Assembly: GCA_905235335.1 (NCBI GenBank) | Contig: CAJOKZ010000008.1 | Coordinates: forward strand, 1 to 33,220 | Source of the DNA: an uncultured Succiniclasticum sp. | Lineage (GTDB): Bacteria > Bacillota > Negativicutes > Acidaminococcales > Acidaminococcaceae | Direction of reading: 5' to 3' | Length of the DNA stretch: 33,220 bases | In this document: positions 26,720 through 33,220 of the stretch, piece after piece | Position numbering within the stretch: position 1 is the stretch's first letter | How the letters are laid out: each line of letters starts with the position of its first letter | The notes under the pieces: model-generated | Database searches by the model: none | Told to the model about the DNA's origin: nothing | What the model saw: only the letters and a program-made list of their open reading frames with translations | Position numbers and translations under genes: made by a program

Positions 26720-28003
26720 ATGGATCAGACAACTTTCTATCAGGCGATTTGTATTTTTCTGATAACCTATATCGCGATTATTTCCGAAAAAATTCCCCGG
26801 ACCATCTGTGCTCTTGTCGGCGGCGGTATGATGATCTATCTCCGTCATGTTACACAGGATATGGCGGTCAAAGAATTTATTGATTTCAATACGCTGGGCC
26901 TGCTGGCAGGCATGATGATCCTGATCTCCATCGTCAGGCAATCCGGTTTTTTCGAGGCGATGGCGCTGTGGGCCGTAAAGAAAAGCCGCGGAAAAGCAAA
27001 AACGCTGCTGGTACTGCTTTCGGTGATCACCGCTGCGGGCGCTGCGCTGATCGACTCCGTGACGGCGGCGCTCCTCATCGCGCCGATGACGATCTCCATC
27101 TGCCGTATGGTGAGGATCAACCCGACGCCTGTCCTGATTTCCGAGGTCCTGATGGCCAACATCGGCGGGACTGCGCTGATGATCGGAAATCCGCCCAACG
27201 TGATGATCGGTTCCTCTGCGAAACTGGATTTTATGCAGTTCCTTGTCAATCTGGCCCCGATTGTTTTGGCGACCGCTTGCTTGACCATCGGTATCCTTCT
27301 TCTGGTTTACCGAAAGTCGTTGAGTTCCCGTGAACTTACCGAAAAAGAACTGCAGGCCATCCGGATCCGCTCCGCGATCCGTGACATGAAGTCGCTGAAG
27401 CGGTCTCTGGCGGTCCTGACCCTGACCATATTCGGGTTTGTGATCCACGGAAGCTTCGGGCTCCAGTCGGCTACGATAGCCATGACCGGCGGCGTCTTGG
27501 CCATCATCATCTGCGGCGCGGATGCTGAAAAAGCGCTGAAGGAGATCGATGTGGATACACTGCTTTTCTTCATGGGGCTGTTTGTGCTGGTGGGCGGGCT
27601 GGAAACCGCGGGCGTCATAAAAGCAATGGCCGAGCGGGGGATCGCCTTAGTCGACGGCGATGTGAAAGTAATGACATTTGTGATCCTGGCCCTGTCCGGC
27701 ATCGCTTCTGCCTTTGTGGACAATATTCCGTTTACGGCGACCATGATACCGCTGATACAGGATATGCAGAACCTGATGGGCATCCAGGCGGATTATCTCT
27801 GGTGGGCCCTTGCGCTGGGCGCCTGCTACGGCGGGAACGGAACGCTGATCGGCGCGTCGCCGAATGTCATCATCATGGCGGAATCTGCCAAATCCGGCTA
27901 CAATGTTTCCTTTGTCGGATTTATGAAGGTCTGTTTCCCCATCATGCTGTTTACCCTGCTGGCGGCGGGAATTTATCTGTACCTTCGTTTCTTCCTATTA
28001 TAG
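26720..28003 (+). CDS. ArsB/NhaD/SLC13-type ion-transporter superfamily permease
   Basis: 427-residue polytopic transporter with the duplicated hairpin architecture of this superfamily. The first half carries DSVTAALLIAPMTI and GGTALMIGNPPNVMIG. The second carries VDNIPFTATMIPLIQDM and ACYGGNGTLIGASPNVIIM, the paired N-P-P-N-like and SPN motifs that hold ion and substrate. About 11 membrane segments. Such proteins export arsenite, antiport Na+/H+ or transport carboxylates. Neighbouring ars genes are absent, so arsenite export is not favoured. GAGGAAG precedes ATG 26720. Confidence 0.85.
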   Translation: MDQTTFYQAICIFLITYIAIISEKIPRTICALVGGGMMIYLRHVTQDMAVKEFIDFNTLGLLAGMMILISIVRQSGFFEAMALWAVKKSRGKAKTLLVLLSVITAAGAALIDSVTAALLIAPMTISICRMVRINPTPVLISEVLMANIGGTALMIGNPPNVMIGSSAKLDFMQFLVNLAPIVLATACLTIGILLLVYRKSLSSRELTEKELQAIRIRSAIRDMKSLKRSLAVLTLTIFGFVIHGSFGLQSATIAMTGGVLAIIICGADAEKALKEIDVDTLLFFMGLFVLVGGLETAGVIKAMAERGIALVDGDVKVMTFVILALSGIASAFVDNIPFTATMIPLIQDMQNLMGIQADYLWWALALGACYGGNGTLIGASPNVIIMAESAKSGYNVSFVGFMKVCFPIMLFTLLAAGIYLYLRFFLL

Positions 28004-28021
28004 ATAAAACTGTGCCTGTTA

Positions 28022-28027
28022 TATAAT
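28022..28027 (+). promoter_or_regulatory. possible -10 for the thioesterase-like gene
   Basis: Perfect TATAAT 18 bases after a weak TTATAG (27998-28003). The 110-base leader has a GCCGG/CCGGC hairpin. Confidence 0.35.
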
Positions 28028-28137
28028 TAAACTGCAGGCGGCCGGTTTCGCGATCCGGCAGGTTGCGGCCTGTCGCCCTGAATCCTGTCAGACCGCAAAA
28101 CGGGTTTTGAAATTAAGTTAACACAGGAGAGGATTTC

Positions 28138-28587
28138 ATGATTAACCTGAATGAGTATCTGTCAATCGGGCAAAACGCCGTTGTCCAAAAAGTTGTAAGT
28201 ACCGAAGACGCATCGGATAAATATATCAGCGCTTTTAAAGAGCTGCTGTCTGCCCCCCGACTGATCCACTGGGCCATTGACGCATCTTTGGATGCGGTGG
28301 ACCCGTATCTTCCGGAGGAATATTCCAGTATCGGCGCGATGATCGAATTTTCCTGTACGGCCCCTACCAGTGTGGGCATGACGGTAACGGTACACGCCAA
28401 AATTAAAGAAATTGGCGAACGGGATGTGGTCCTTGCGTTGGAAGCCTGGGATGAACAGGGGATCATCGGCACCGGCACCCACAGGCGAATCGTAGTGGAA
28501 GCAGAATCAGTGCTTAATAAGGCAAGGGAAAGGGTAAAAACGATTTCTTCCAGAAGAATTCTGAACTGGGCGAAGAAGAAACCGTGA
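28138..28587 (+). CDS. hot-dog fold thioesterase-like protein (FlK-like)
   Basis: 149-residue single hot-dog domain. The GMTVTVHAKIKEIGERDVVLALEAWDE sheet and the GTGTHRR end resemble acyl-CoA thioesterases of the fluoroacetyl-CoA thioesterase type. By hand alignment to FlK from memory, the triad T42/E50/H76 corresponds to A39, I47 and C73 here, so the classical catalytic residues appear to be replaced. It may use another mechanism or only bind acyl-CoA. GGAGAGG precedes ATG 28138. It follows the permease by 134 bases and ends in an unrelated gap; a terminator at 28750 may belong to it. Confidence 0.75.
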   Translation: MINLNEYLSIGQNAVVQKVVSTEDASDKYISAFKELLSAPRLIHWAIDASLDAVDPYLPEEYSSIGAMIEFSCTAPTSVGMTVTVHAKIKEIGERDVVLALEAWDEQGIIGTGTHRRIVVEAESVLNKARERVKTISSRRILNWAKKKP

Positions 28588-28749
28588 TCCGGGACAATTA
28601 CGGGAAACTGTCCCAGACCCCTGCGTCGCGGAAAATGATGCTGCGGAAGCAATGCTCTGTCTAAATTATCTGTCTAAAGTGAATAAAAGCAAAATAGTAA
28701 TACTCAAAAACAGTAATTTATTCCTATGCGAAAACTTCAGGTTTTTCTC

Positions 28750-28780
28750 ACAGCCGTGGAATTTCTTCGGCTGTTTTGTT
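28750..28780 (+). terminator. intrinsic terminator upstream of the RiPP region
   Basis: ACAGCCG (28750-28756) pairs with CGGCTGT (28768-28774), then TTTTGTT. It is overlapped by the next -10 element. Confidence 0.7.
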
Positions 28781-29097
28781 ATAATATAATACAAAAGAAT
28801 TAGAAATCTTGAAGGGTTAGGGTGACAGCCTTGCCATAGATTCAATTTGAAAGATGATACTTTTACCGGAGAGGTCCATGATGGTATCCTTGTCAGGGAC
28901 AGGGTGTTGCAAAGCAGCAGCCACAGTGCAACTGCGGGAAATATCTTTGGGTATTTCTGCTGCGCCCTTATGGTAGCGGGAGGCGTCTACCTTGTTGCAA
29001 GATCCGATTAAGGGGAAACTTTGCCTGATTCAGGGAACCATTGATTAATTCATTGGCACGCTGTTTTTTCTATCAGGTAAACAGGAGGAAGATTGCT
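28780..29097 (+). other. leader region of the radical SAM gene: TATAAT, structured RNA and/or small hidden frame
   Basis: Two overlapping TATAAT sequences (28780-28785, 28785-28790) start this interval. Stems are visible: GATAC/GTATC with an ACC/GGT core near 28855-28890, GCAGCAG with CTGCTGC bracketing a GAAATA/TATTTC hairpin, and GGTAG/CTACC. The same stretch holds an open frame from TTG 28847 to TAA 29011 (54 aa) whose end reads GNIFGYFCCALMVAGGVYLV, like a membrane helix, but without a ribosome site. I recognise no known riboswitch. Only one of the two readings is likely to be right. Confidence 0.3.
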
Positions 29098-31023
29098 ATG
29101 GAGATAAACCGGGAAGGTACTGTGGATGTGCTTTTTGTTTCCATGCCCTTCTGCGACGAATATATGCCCTGCCTGACTTTGGCCCTGTTCAAGTCGGTAC
29201 TGGCACGGGCGGGTATCAGAAGCCGCGTGGAGCACGAATATCTGTATTATGCCGTCCGTATCGGGCTGGAAAACTATCGGCGTATCATGCAGGTGTGTAC
29301 CATCGGTTATGGTCATGATTATTTTGCCTGTGAGACGATTTTTGCAGAGGCGGCCCACGGCAAAACACTTTCTTCGTTTGACGACTATATCCGCTGGATG
29401 CAGGAAAAACATCTGCCGGGGAAGGCCTTTGCCGGCCAGCAGCGGGAGGATACCCTGCGCAGCCTGACCCTGTTTCAGGAAGCCCACGCTATGGCAGAAG
29501 CCTATCTGGAAGAAGCCTGCGCCCGCATTATGGAACAACATCCGAAGATCGTAGCTTTCCTTTCCATGTTCCAGCAGCACAACGCGATGATCGCCCTGGC
29601 CCGGCGCCTGAAAAAGGAAAAGAACGCCCCCCTGATCCTGGCGGGGGGCGCTAACTGCGAAGGGGATGCGGGGGCGGCGCTGGCAGAATATGTGGAAGCC
29701 TTTGATTACGTTTTTACCGGCGAGGCCGATGAAATCCTGGCGCCGTTGTGCGCGCAGCTGTTGCGTGAGGGCGTTGTGCCGGACAGCCAGCTGCCGCCCG
29801 GCGTGGCATCCCGTACCAGGCTGAAAGCGGAGCCGGCGCGGGTCACGCAAAACCTGGACGGACTGCCTCTGCCGGATTTCAGCGATTACTACCGGGAAAG
29901 GGACGCATTGCTGCCTGAGATGAAGGGACAGTATATCGTTTTGGCGGAAGGTTCCCGGGGCTGCTGGTGGGCGGCCCGGCATCCCTGCCGCTTCTGCGGG
30001 CTGAACGGCAGTACGGCTCACATTTACCGGGCAAAAAGTACGGATCGCTTTGCGGATGAACTGGCGGAACTGGCCGGCCGTTATCCCGGCGCCCAGTGTT
30101 ATTTTTCCGACAACATCCTGAGCCTGGTCCATCAGAAGGAACTGCCTGCCGCGCTGTTGCAACGGGAGAAGTATCGCGAAAACAGGCTCCGGCTGTTTAC
30201 GGAAATCAAATCCAATATGCCGGAAGAGGACGTAAGACGTCTGGCAGAAGCCGGCTTTTTCTGGGTGCAGGCAGGCATTGAAAGTTTCTCCGACGGGATT
30301 CTGCGCCTGATGGGCAAGGGGGTTACCGCCATCCGGCAGGTGCAGACCCTGAAGCACTGCAATGCCTATGGGGTTGAAGTACTGTGGTACATCCTGGCAG
30401 GTACGCCGGGGGAAACCGAAGAACTCTGCCGGGAAGTCAATGAGGTACTGCCTAAAATTATGCATCTGTCCCATCCGGAAACGATAGCCCATATCATGTT
30501 CCACCGCTACAACGACTACATGCTGCATCCGGACGACTCTGTTCCGGCTCTGCGGCCGGACCGGGGTTACGATTTTGTATTTCCCGACAGGGACTTTATC
30601 CGCCGGACGGCTCACCTGTTCGCACCGGTGGATGAGGCGGAACTGGCCCGGTATTATGATTACCGGCGGATCGGGCCTGCCTACGAAACCCTCCATGAGC
30701 TGTTTGAAACCTGGAACAGTACCAGACAGCTTCTGTTGCTGAAGGACAAGGGCGACACGGTGAAAATTCTGGATACCCGTCTTATCGCACGGAAGAATTT
30801 ATATTATCTGCAGGGCGCCGAAGCAGAGGTGCTGCGGGCCTGCCGGAGCGTGATGCGGGAAGAAGAGCTGGTGAAAAAGTTAGCGGGGAATTATGGGGAA
30901 GCAAAGATAAAAAATGCGCTGGCATGGCTGGAGCAGGAAAATCTTCTGCTCCACATCGGCCCGGAATACCTGGCCCTGCCCATTGACCGGGACGCCGTAA
31001 AGCAAATCGGGACAACCGTATAA
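29098..31023 (+). CDS. B12-binding radical SAM RiPP maturase (rSAM_ocin_1-type)
   Basis: 641-residue protein with an N-terminal cobalamin-binding-like domain (start VDVLFVSMPFCDEYMP; LAGGANCEGD at about 180) and a radical SAM barrel. The cluster cysteines are C289, C297 and C300 in GCWWAARHPCRFCGLNG. This CX7CX2C with CWW and FCGLNG is the mark of ribosomal-peptide maturation radical SAM protein 1 family, whose members act on RiPP precursors, often as C-methyltransferases. A winged-helix-like tail (LVKKLAGNYGEAKIKNALAWL) may handle peptide. ATG 29098 follows AGGAGGAAG; an upstream in-frame ATG at 29041 has no site. The probable precursor lies about 1 kb downstream. Confidence 0.88.
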   Translation: MEINREGTVDVLFVSMPFCDEYMPCLTLALFKSVLARAGIRSRVEHEYLYYAVRIGLENYRRIMQVCTIGYGHDYFACETIFAEAAHGKTLSSFDDYIRWMQEKHLPGKAFAGQQREDTLRSLTLFQEAHAMAEAYLEEACARIMEQHPKIVAFLSMFQQHNAMIALARRLKKEKNAPLILAGGANCEGDAGAALAEYVEAFDYVFTGEADEILAPLCAQLLREGVVPDSQLPPGVASRTRLKAEPARVTQNLDGLPLPDFSDYYRERDALLPEMKGQYIVLAEGSRGCWWAARHPCRFCGLNGSTAHIYRAKSTDRFADELAELAGRYPGAQCYFSDNILSLVHQKELPAALLQREKYRENRLRLFTEIKSNMPEEDVRRLAEAGFFWVQAGIESFSDGILRLMGKGVTAIRQVQTLKHCNAYGVEVLWYILAGTPGETEELCREVNEVLPKIMHLSHPETIAHIMFHRYNDYMLHPDDSVPALRPDRGYDFVFPDRDFIRRTAHLFAPVDEAELARYYDYRRIGPAYETLHELFETWNSTRQLLLLKDKGDTVKILDTRLIARKNLYYLQGAEAEVLRACRSVMREEELVKKLAGNYGEAKIKNALAWLEQENLLLHIGPEYLALPIDRDAVKQIGTTV

Positions 31024-31084
31024 GGAGACATAAAAGAGGCGTTGCTGCCAGGCGTTAGACCGTGTATCAAACTTCTCAAGAATA

Positions 31085-31186
31085 TCCCGTTTCTATAAGC
31101 GGGAGAGGTTCACTTGCTTACGCAAATTCGCCAGACCCGCCTTCATCCCCCACCTAAGAGGTGGAGGACTTCTGGCGGATTAGGTT
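31085..31186. mobile_element. IS200/IS605-like end, solo remnant
   Basis: Outer stem CGCCAGA (31129-31135) / TCTGGCG (31171-31177) encloses CCACCT (31150-31155) / AGGTGG (31159-31164). A further TCCCG/CGGGA hairpin lies upstream around 31085-31103. The layout recalls the structured right ends that overlap tnpB guide RNAs. No transposase or tnpB is next to it. It sits between the radical SAM gene and the sigma gene. Confidence 0.45.
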
Positions 31187-31193
31187 AAAAAAA

Positions 31194-31222
31194 TTGAATC
31201 GCATCGGACAGGATGATATAAT
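31194..31222 (+). promoter_or_regulatory. sigma-A promoter of the ECF sigma gene
   Basis: TTGAAT (31194-31199), a 17-base spacer and perfect TATAAT (31217-31222). It starts only eight bases after the IS-like remnant, so the element may have shaped or placed this promoter. Confidence 0.8.
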
Positions 31223-31322
31223 AAATTATTCAAGATTTTGTATTTTACGGTACGCATTTTAGCGTTCCATGGCTGGGGGCATAAAGCGTAAAAAGGACGC
31301 TCTTGGAAAGAGGCTGAACCGG

Positions 31323-31844
31323 ATGAATCTCTTTTTCACTCTTGATGCCGAGACGGTTTATCGGAAATATTACCGGAAGGTTTATAACTACGTATATGGA
31401 CAGCTTCGCCACCGCGAGGCGGCAGAGGACGTGACGGCGGATGTGTTCGTCGCCGTGCTGGAAAAATCCGGCCAGTTTCGCGGACGGGAGGGAGCCGGCT
31501 TATCCACGTGGATATTCTCTATTGCGCGGAATAAGACCATAGATTACCAGCGGCGGGCGTCCTTTCATCGGGAGGAAAGCGTCTGGCTCGTGCCGGAGAA
31601 ACCTTCCGAAGTTATGGGGTGGACGAAAGCTGACAACTCGCTGCGGGAACCCGGGAATCCCGTAATAGGGCGCGTCATGGAAAAACTCTCCAAAGAAGAG
31701 CGCACTCTTATTGAACTGCGTTACGGGCTTGGTCTTACCAACGATGAGGTGGCAGGCATCATGGACATGAAAGCGAACACTGTCAGCCATCGTTACGGGC
31801 GTCTTTTAGCGAAGTGCCGGAAAATCGCCGGCGACATGGAATAA
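31323..31844 (+). CDS. ECF-type RNA polymerase sigma factor
   Basis: 173-residue sigma-70 family factor with only regions 2 and 4. Region 2 includes YRKYYRKVYNYVYGQLRHREAAEDVTADVF and LSTWIFSIARNKTIDYQRR. Region 4 includes LSKEERTLIELRYGLGLTNDEVAGIMDMKANTVSHRYGRL, the DNA-binding helix pair. No anti-sigma gene with a membrane segment is seen next to it. I choose ATG 31323 because GAGG (31310-31313) lies nine bases upstream; ATG 31269 has no ribosome site. An ECF-like promoter lies 27 bases after its end and probably drives the RiPP genes. Confidence 0.85.
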   Translation: MNLFFTLDAETVYRKYYRKVYNYVYGQLRHREAAEDVTADVFVAVLEKSGQFRGREGAGLSTWIFSIARNKTIDYQRRASFHREESVWLVPEKPSEVMGWTKADNSLREPGNPVIGRVMEKLSKEERTLIELRYGLGLTNDEVAGIMDMKANTVSHRYGRLLAKCRKIAGDME

Positions 31845-31870
31845 AAAAATTTGAAAATTTTTCAAAAAGC

Positions 31871-31896
31871 GTCCCTTTTTTGAAAGATGATTCGTC
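31871..31896 (+). promoter_or_regulatory. ECF-sigma-like promoter for the precursor gene
   Basis: GTCCC (31871-31875) and CGTC (31893-31896) are 17 bases apart, preceded by an A/T tract (GAAAATTTTTCAAAAAGC) and followed by TATATAAGTGAGAGG. CGTC in the -10 position and a long T-tract near the -35 are hallmarks of ECF promoters. The nearby sigma factor is the natural candidate to read it. Confidence 0.6.
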
Positions 31897-31958
31897 TATA
31901 TAAGTGAGAGGCAACTTTACATGACAAACACGGAGCAAAAAAGAAAGGAGCGGAGGCG

Positions 31959-32366
31959 ATGAATAATATGAATGAAACGGACGCCGTCCGCGAAATGGAT
32001 GCTTTTTTCCGGCGAGAGTTCAGGACCATGGATTTCGCCGCCGAAAATTCTGGCTTGGAAGGACGTCTCTGGCAAAAGATACAGGAAAGAATGTGCAAAG
32101 AAAAAAGGGAGGATTTTACAATGGCAAACACTGACAAAAAAGAATTTACGAAGGAACAGATTGAAATGGCGTTGGGCTGCGAGACCGTCGAGGAACTTCT
32201 GGCGCTGGCCAAAGACGGGGGCATCGAGATGACGAAAGAGGAGGCCGAGGTGTACATGGCAGAACTGGAGGACTTCGAACTGGATGACGCATCGCTCAAA
32301 AACGTGGCAGGCGGCCACCACCCGGGCACCGGAGTTCGCATTCCGCGTAAAAGATATGGCGGATAA
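31959..32366 (+). CDS. Nif11/NHLP-type RiPP precursor peptide (with in-frame N-terminal extension)
   Basis: The open frame encodes 135 aa from ATG 31959 (AAGGAG eight bases upstream). The last 81 aa can also start at ATG 32121 behind an optimal GGGAGG site. In that form it is a classical leader: charged helix with VEELLALAKDGGIEMTKEEA, then ELDDASLKNVAGG, a double-glycine leader end (G64-G65), and a 16-residue core HHPGTGVRIPRKRYGG. The core has His, Tyr, Thr, and many Arg/Lys but no Cys or Ser, so lanthionine or thiazole chemistry is not expected. The first 54 aa look coding and may be a separate small protein or a longer leader. The downstream Cache gene may be in the same operon. Confidence 0.75.
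   Translation: MNNMNETDAVREMDAFFRREFRTMDFAAENSGLEGRLWQKIQERMCKEKREDFTMANTDKKEFTKEQIEMALGCETVEELLALAKDGGIEMTKEEAEVYMAELEDFELDDASLKNVAGGHHPGTGVRIPRKRYGG
32107..32123 (+). promoter_or_regulatory. internal ribosome binding site deciding the precursor start
   Basis: GGGAGG (32107-32112) lies eight bases before ATG 32121, inside the longer open frame. This is stronger than needed by chance and suggests the 81-aa precursor is made from 32121, in addition to or instead of the 135-aa form. Confidence 0.6.
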
Positions 32367-32404
32367 ATAAAACATTACTCTAAAACGAAGGACTGACATT
32401 TGTC

Positions 32405-33220
32405 ATGGAAAAATCGCCAGACCGTTTTGGAATACAAAAATTTTTATTTAAGAGAAAATACGGCATAAGAGCACAGATACAGCGGATAATTTTTATCTGC
32501 TGTATTGTGTCTTTTTTGACAGTAAGCGTAATCGCTCTGGCGGGAATGTTCACGGCGCGGAAAAATACAATCGAGGACGGCAGTGAAATGGGCGGTCGGG
32601 CTGCCGAAATCACCGCCGATAAACTGGAAAACGCAGAGCGAAGGCGTATTTCGCTCTTGGCCCGCGAACGGGCAAAGGTGGTTTATTCCCAGCTCAAACG
32701 GCTGGAAGACCGTACAAGGCTTTTGTCCGGATGGATAAGCCATATGCTTGACCATCCCAATGATTACCCGCCGTATCCGATTTCTTTCCCGCGGGCGGAA
32801 AATGCGGGAACCGTTACGGCGCAGCTTGAGCTTGCTTCCAATACCGACTACGCTGGGTTGAAAGACGATATCGGACTTGTTGCCAATGTTTCGCCGTTTA
32901 TGGTCCGCCTGTCGGAGTATACCGGTGAAGGAACGGTAGTCTCTTTGGGGGATGAACAAGGATTTTACATTTCTGCCGATTCGGAGTCGGACAGGCATCT
33001 GACAACCGATGGCAGGCCCCTGCCTTTTGACCCGAGGACCCGTCCCTGGTACAAAAAGGCCAAAGAGGCTGGGGATTTTGTATTTACCGATGTATATAAC
33101 GATCTGTACAGCGGTCGGATGCGCCTTGGCTGCGCGTCGCCCTATTATCGGAACAACAAATTCAGCGGGGTTGCCGTGATCGCTTTCTATCTGTCTGCCA
33201 TGAACGATGCAGAGGCAAAG
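32405..33220 (+). CDS. membrane sensor with Cache domain, 3' partial
   Basis: The frame is open from ATG 32405 to the window end (272 codons seen). A membrane segment at about residues 25-45 (QRIIFICCIVSFLTVSVIAL) is followed by a long extracytoplasmic region. The FDPRTRPWYKKA ... FVFTDVYNDLYSGRMRLG stretch is typical of a dCache ligand-binding domain. The output domain lies outside the window. In related clusters such sensors often end in a SpoIIE-type phosphatase, but a GGDEF or chemotaxis output is just as possible from what is visible. GAAGGA lies 12 bases before the start. It probably follows the precursor in one transcript. Confidence 0.8.
   Translation, partial: MEKSPDRFGIQKFLFKRKYGIRAQIQRIIFICCIVSFLTVSVIALAGMFTARKNTIEDGSEMGGRAAEITADKLENAERRRISLLARERAKVVYSQLKRLEDRTRLLSGWISHMLDHPNDYPPYPISFPRAENAGTVTAQLELASNTDYAGLKDDIGLVANVSPFMVRLSEYTGEGTVVSLGDEQGFYISADSESDRHLTTDGRPLPFDPRTRPWYKKAKEAGDFVFTDVYNDLYSGRMRLGCASPYYRNNKFSGVAVIAFYLSAMNDAEAK

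Noticed and set aside
28780-29097. Cobalamin riboswitch ahead of the B12 radical SAM gene
   Set aside because: I looked for the B12-box GCCACTG context and the GGGAA...GGTG core. Only a loose AGCCACAGTGC is present, so I do not call it.
31085-31186. CRISPR-like repeat or guide RNA array
   Set aside because: There are hairpins, but no repeated units with spacers. A single transposon-like end explains the pattern better.

Overview
The window looks like chromosome from an anaerobic, amino-acid-using Bacillota. I would guess Negativicutes (Acidaminococcaceae-like), but no rRNA or other phylogenetic marker is present, so this rests on gene content and style. The support is the pcrA-ligA-gatCAB order typical of Bacillota, strong AGGAGG-type ribosome binding sites, a SEC-C methionine aminopeptidase, a LytS/LytR pair, and many Na+-coupled amino acid transporters and amino-acid-processing enzymes. 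No tRNA, rRNA or CRISPR array was seen.

Layout. 1-2.4 kb: the 3' part of a cysteine-desulfidase/serine-dehydratase-like gene, then an AlaX-type tRNA editing gene whose stop codon abuts an IS200/IS605-like end. 2.6-4.5 kb: a DedA membrane protein (minus strand) and map. 4.7-10.2 kb: an N-acyl-amino-acid locus with two N-succinylamino acid racemase (NSAR/OSBS) homologues, a DUF5058-like membrane protein with a second small membrane protein, and an M20 hydrolase. 10.2-12.4 kb: a palindromic operator candidate, a sigma-A promoter, a tandem glycine riboswitch with terminator, and an AGCS Na+:alanine/glycine symporter. 12.5-20.7 kb: pcrA, ligA, gatC, gatA, gatB. 20.8-23.7 kb: a DUF4143-type gene remnant and a LytS/LytR two-component system on the minus strand. 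23.9-28.6 kb: a nitrilase-family amidase, a sodium:solute symporter, an easily missed 30-residue membrane peptide, an ArsB/SLC13-type permease and a hot-dog thioesterase-like protein with altered active-site positions. 28.8-33.2 kb: the beginning of a ribosomally synthesised peptide (RiPP) cluster with a B12-binding radical SAM maturase, an ECF sigma factor, a Nif11/NHLP-type precursor ending in a double-Gly leader, and a Cache-domain sensor that runs off the window.

How it fits together. The 4.7-10.1 kb genes make chemical sense as uptake of N-acyl amino acids, racemisation of the D form, and L-specific deacylation. The transporter pair is the uncharacterised part. The released amino acids and the glycine/alanine symporter would feed fermentation. 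In the RiPP region a housekeeping-type promoter precedes the ECF sigma gene. A different, ECF-looking promoter (GTCCC-17-CGTC) lies between sigma and precursor, which suggests a switchable peptide system whose signal may be read by the downstream Cache protein. These two loci are the best candidates for undescribed biology here.
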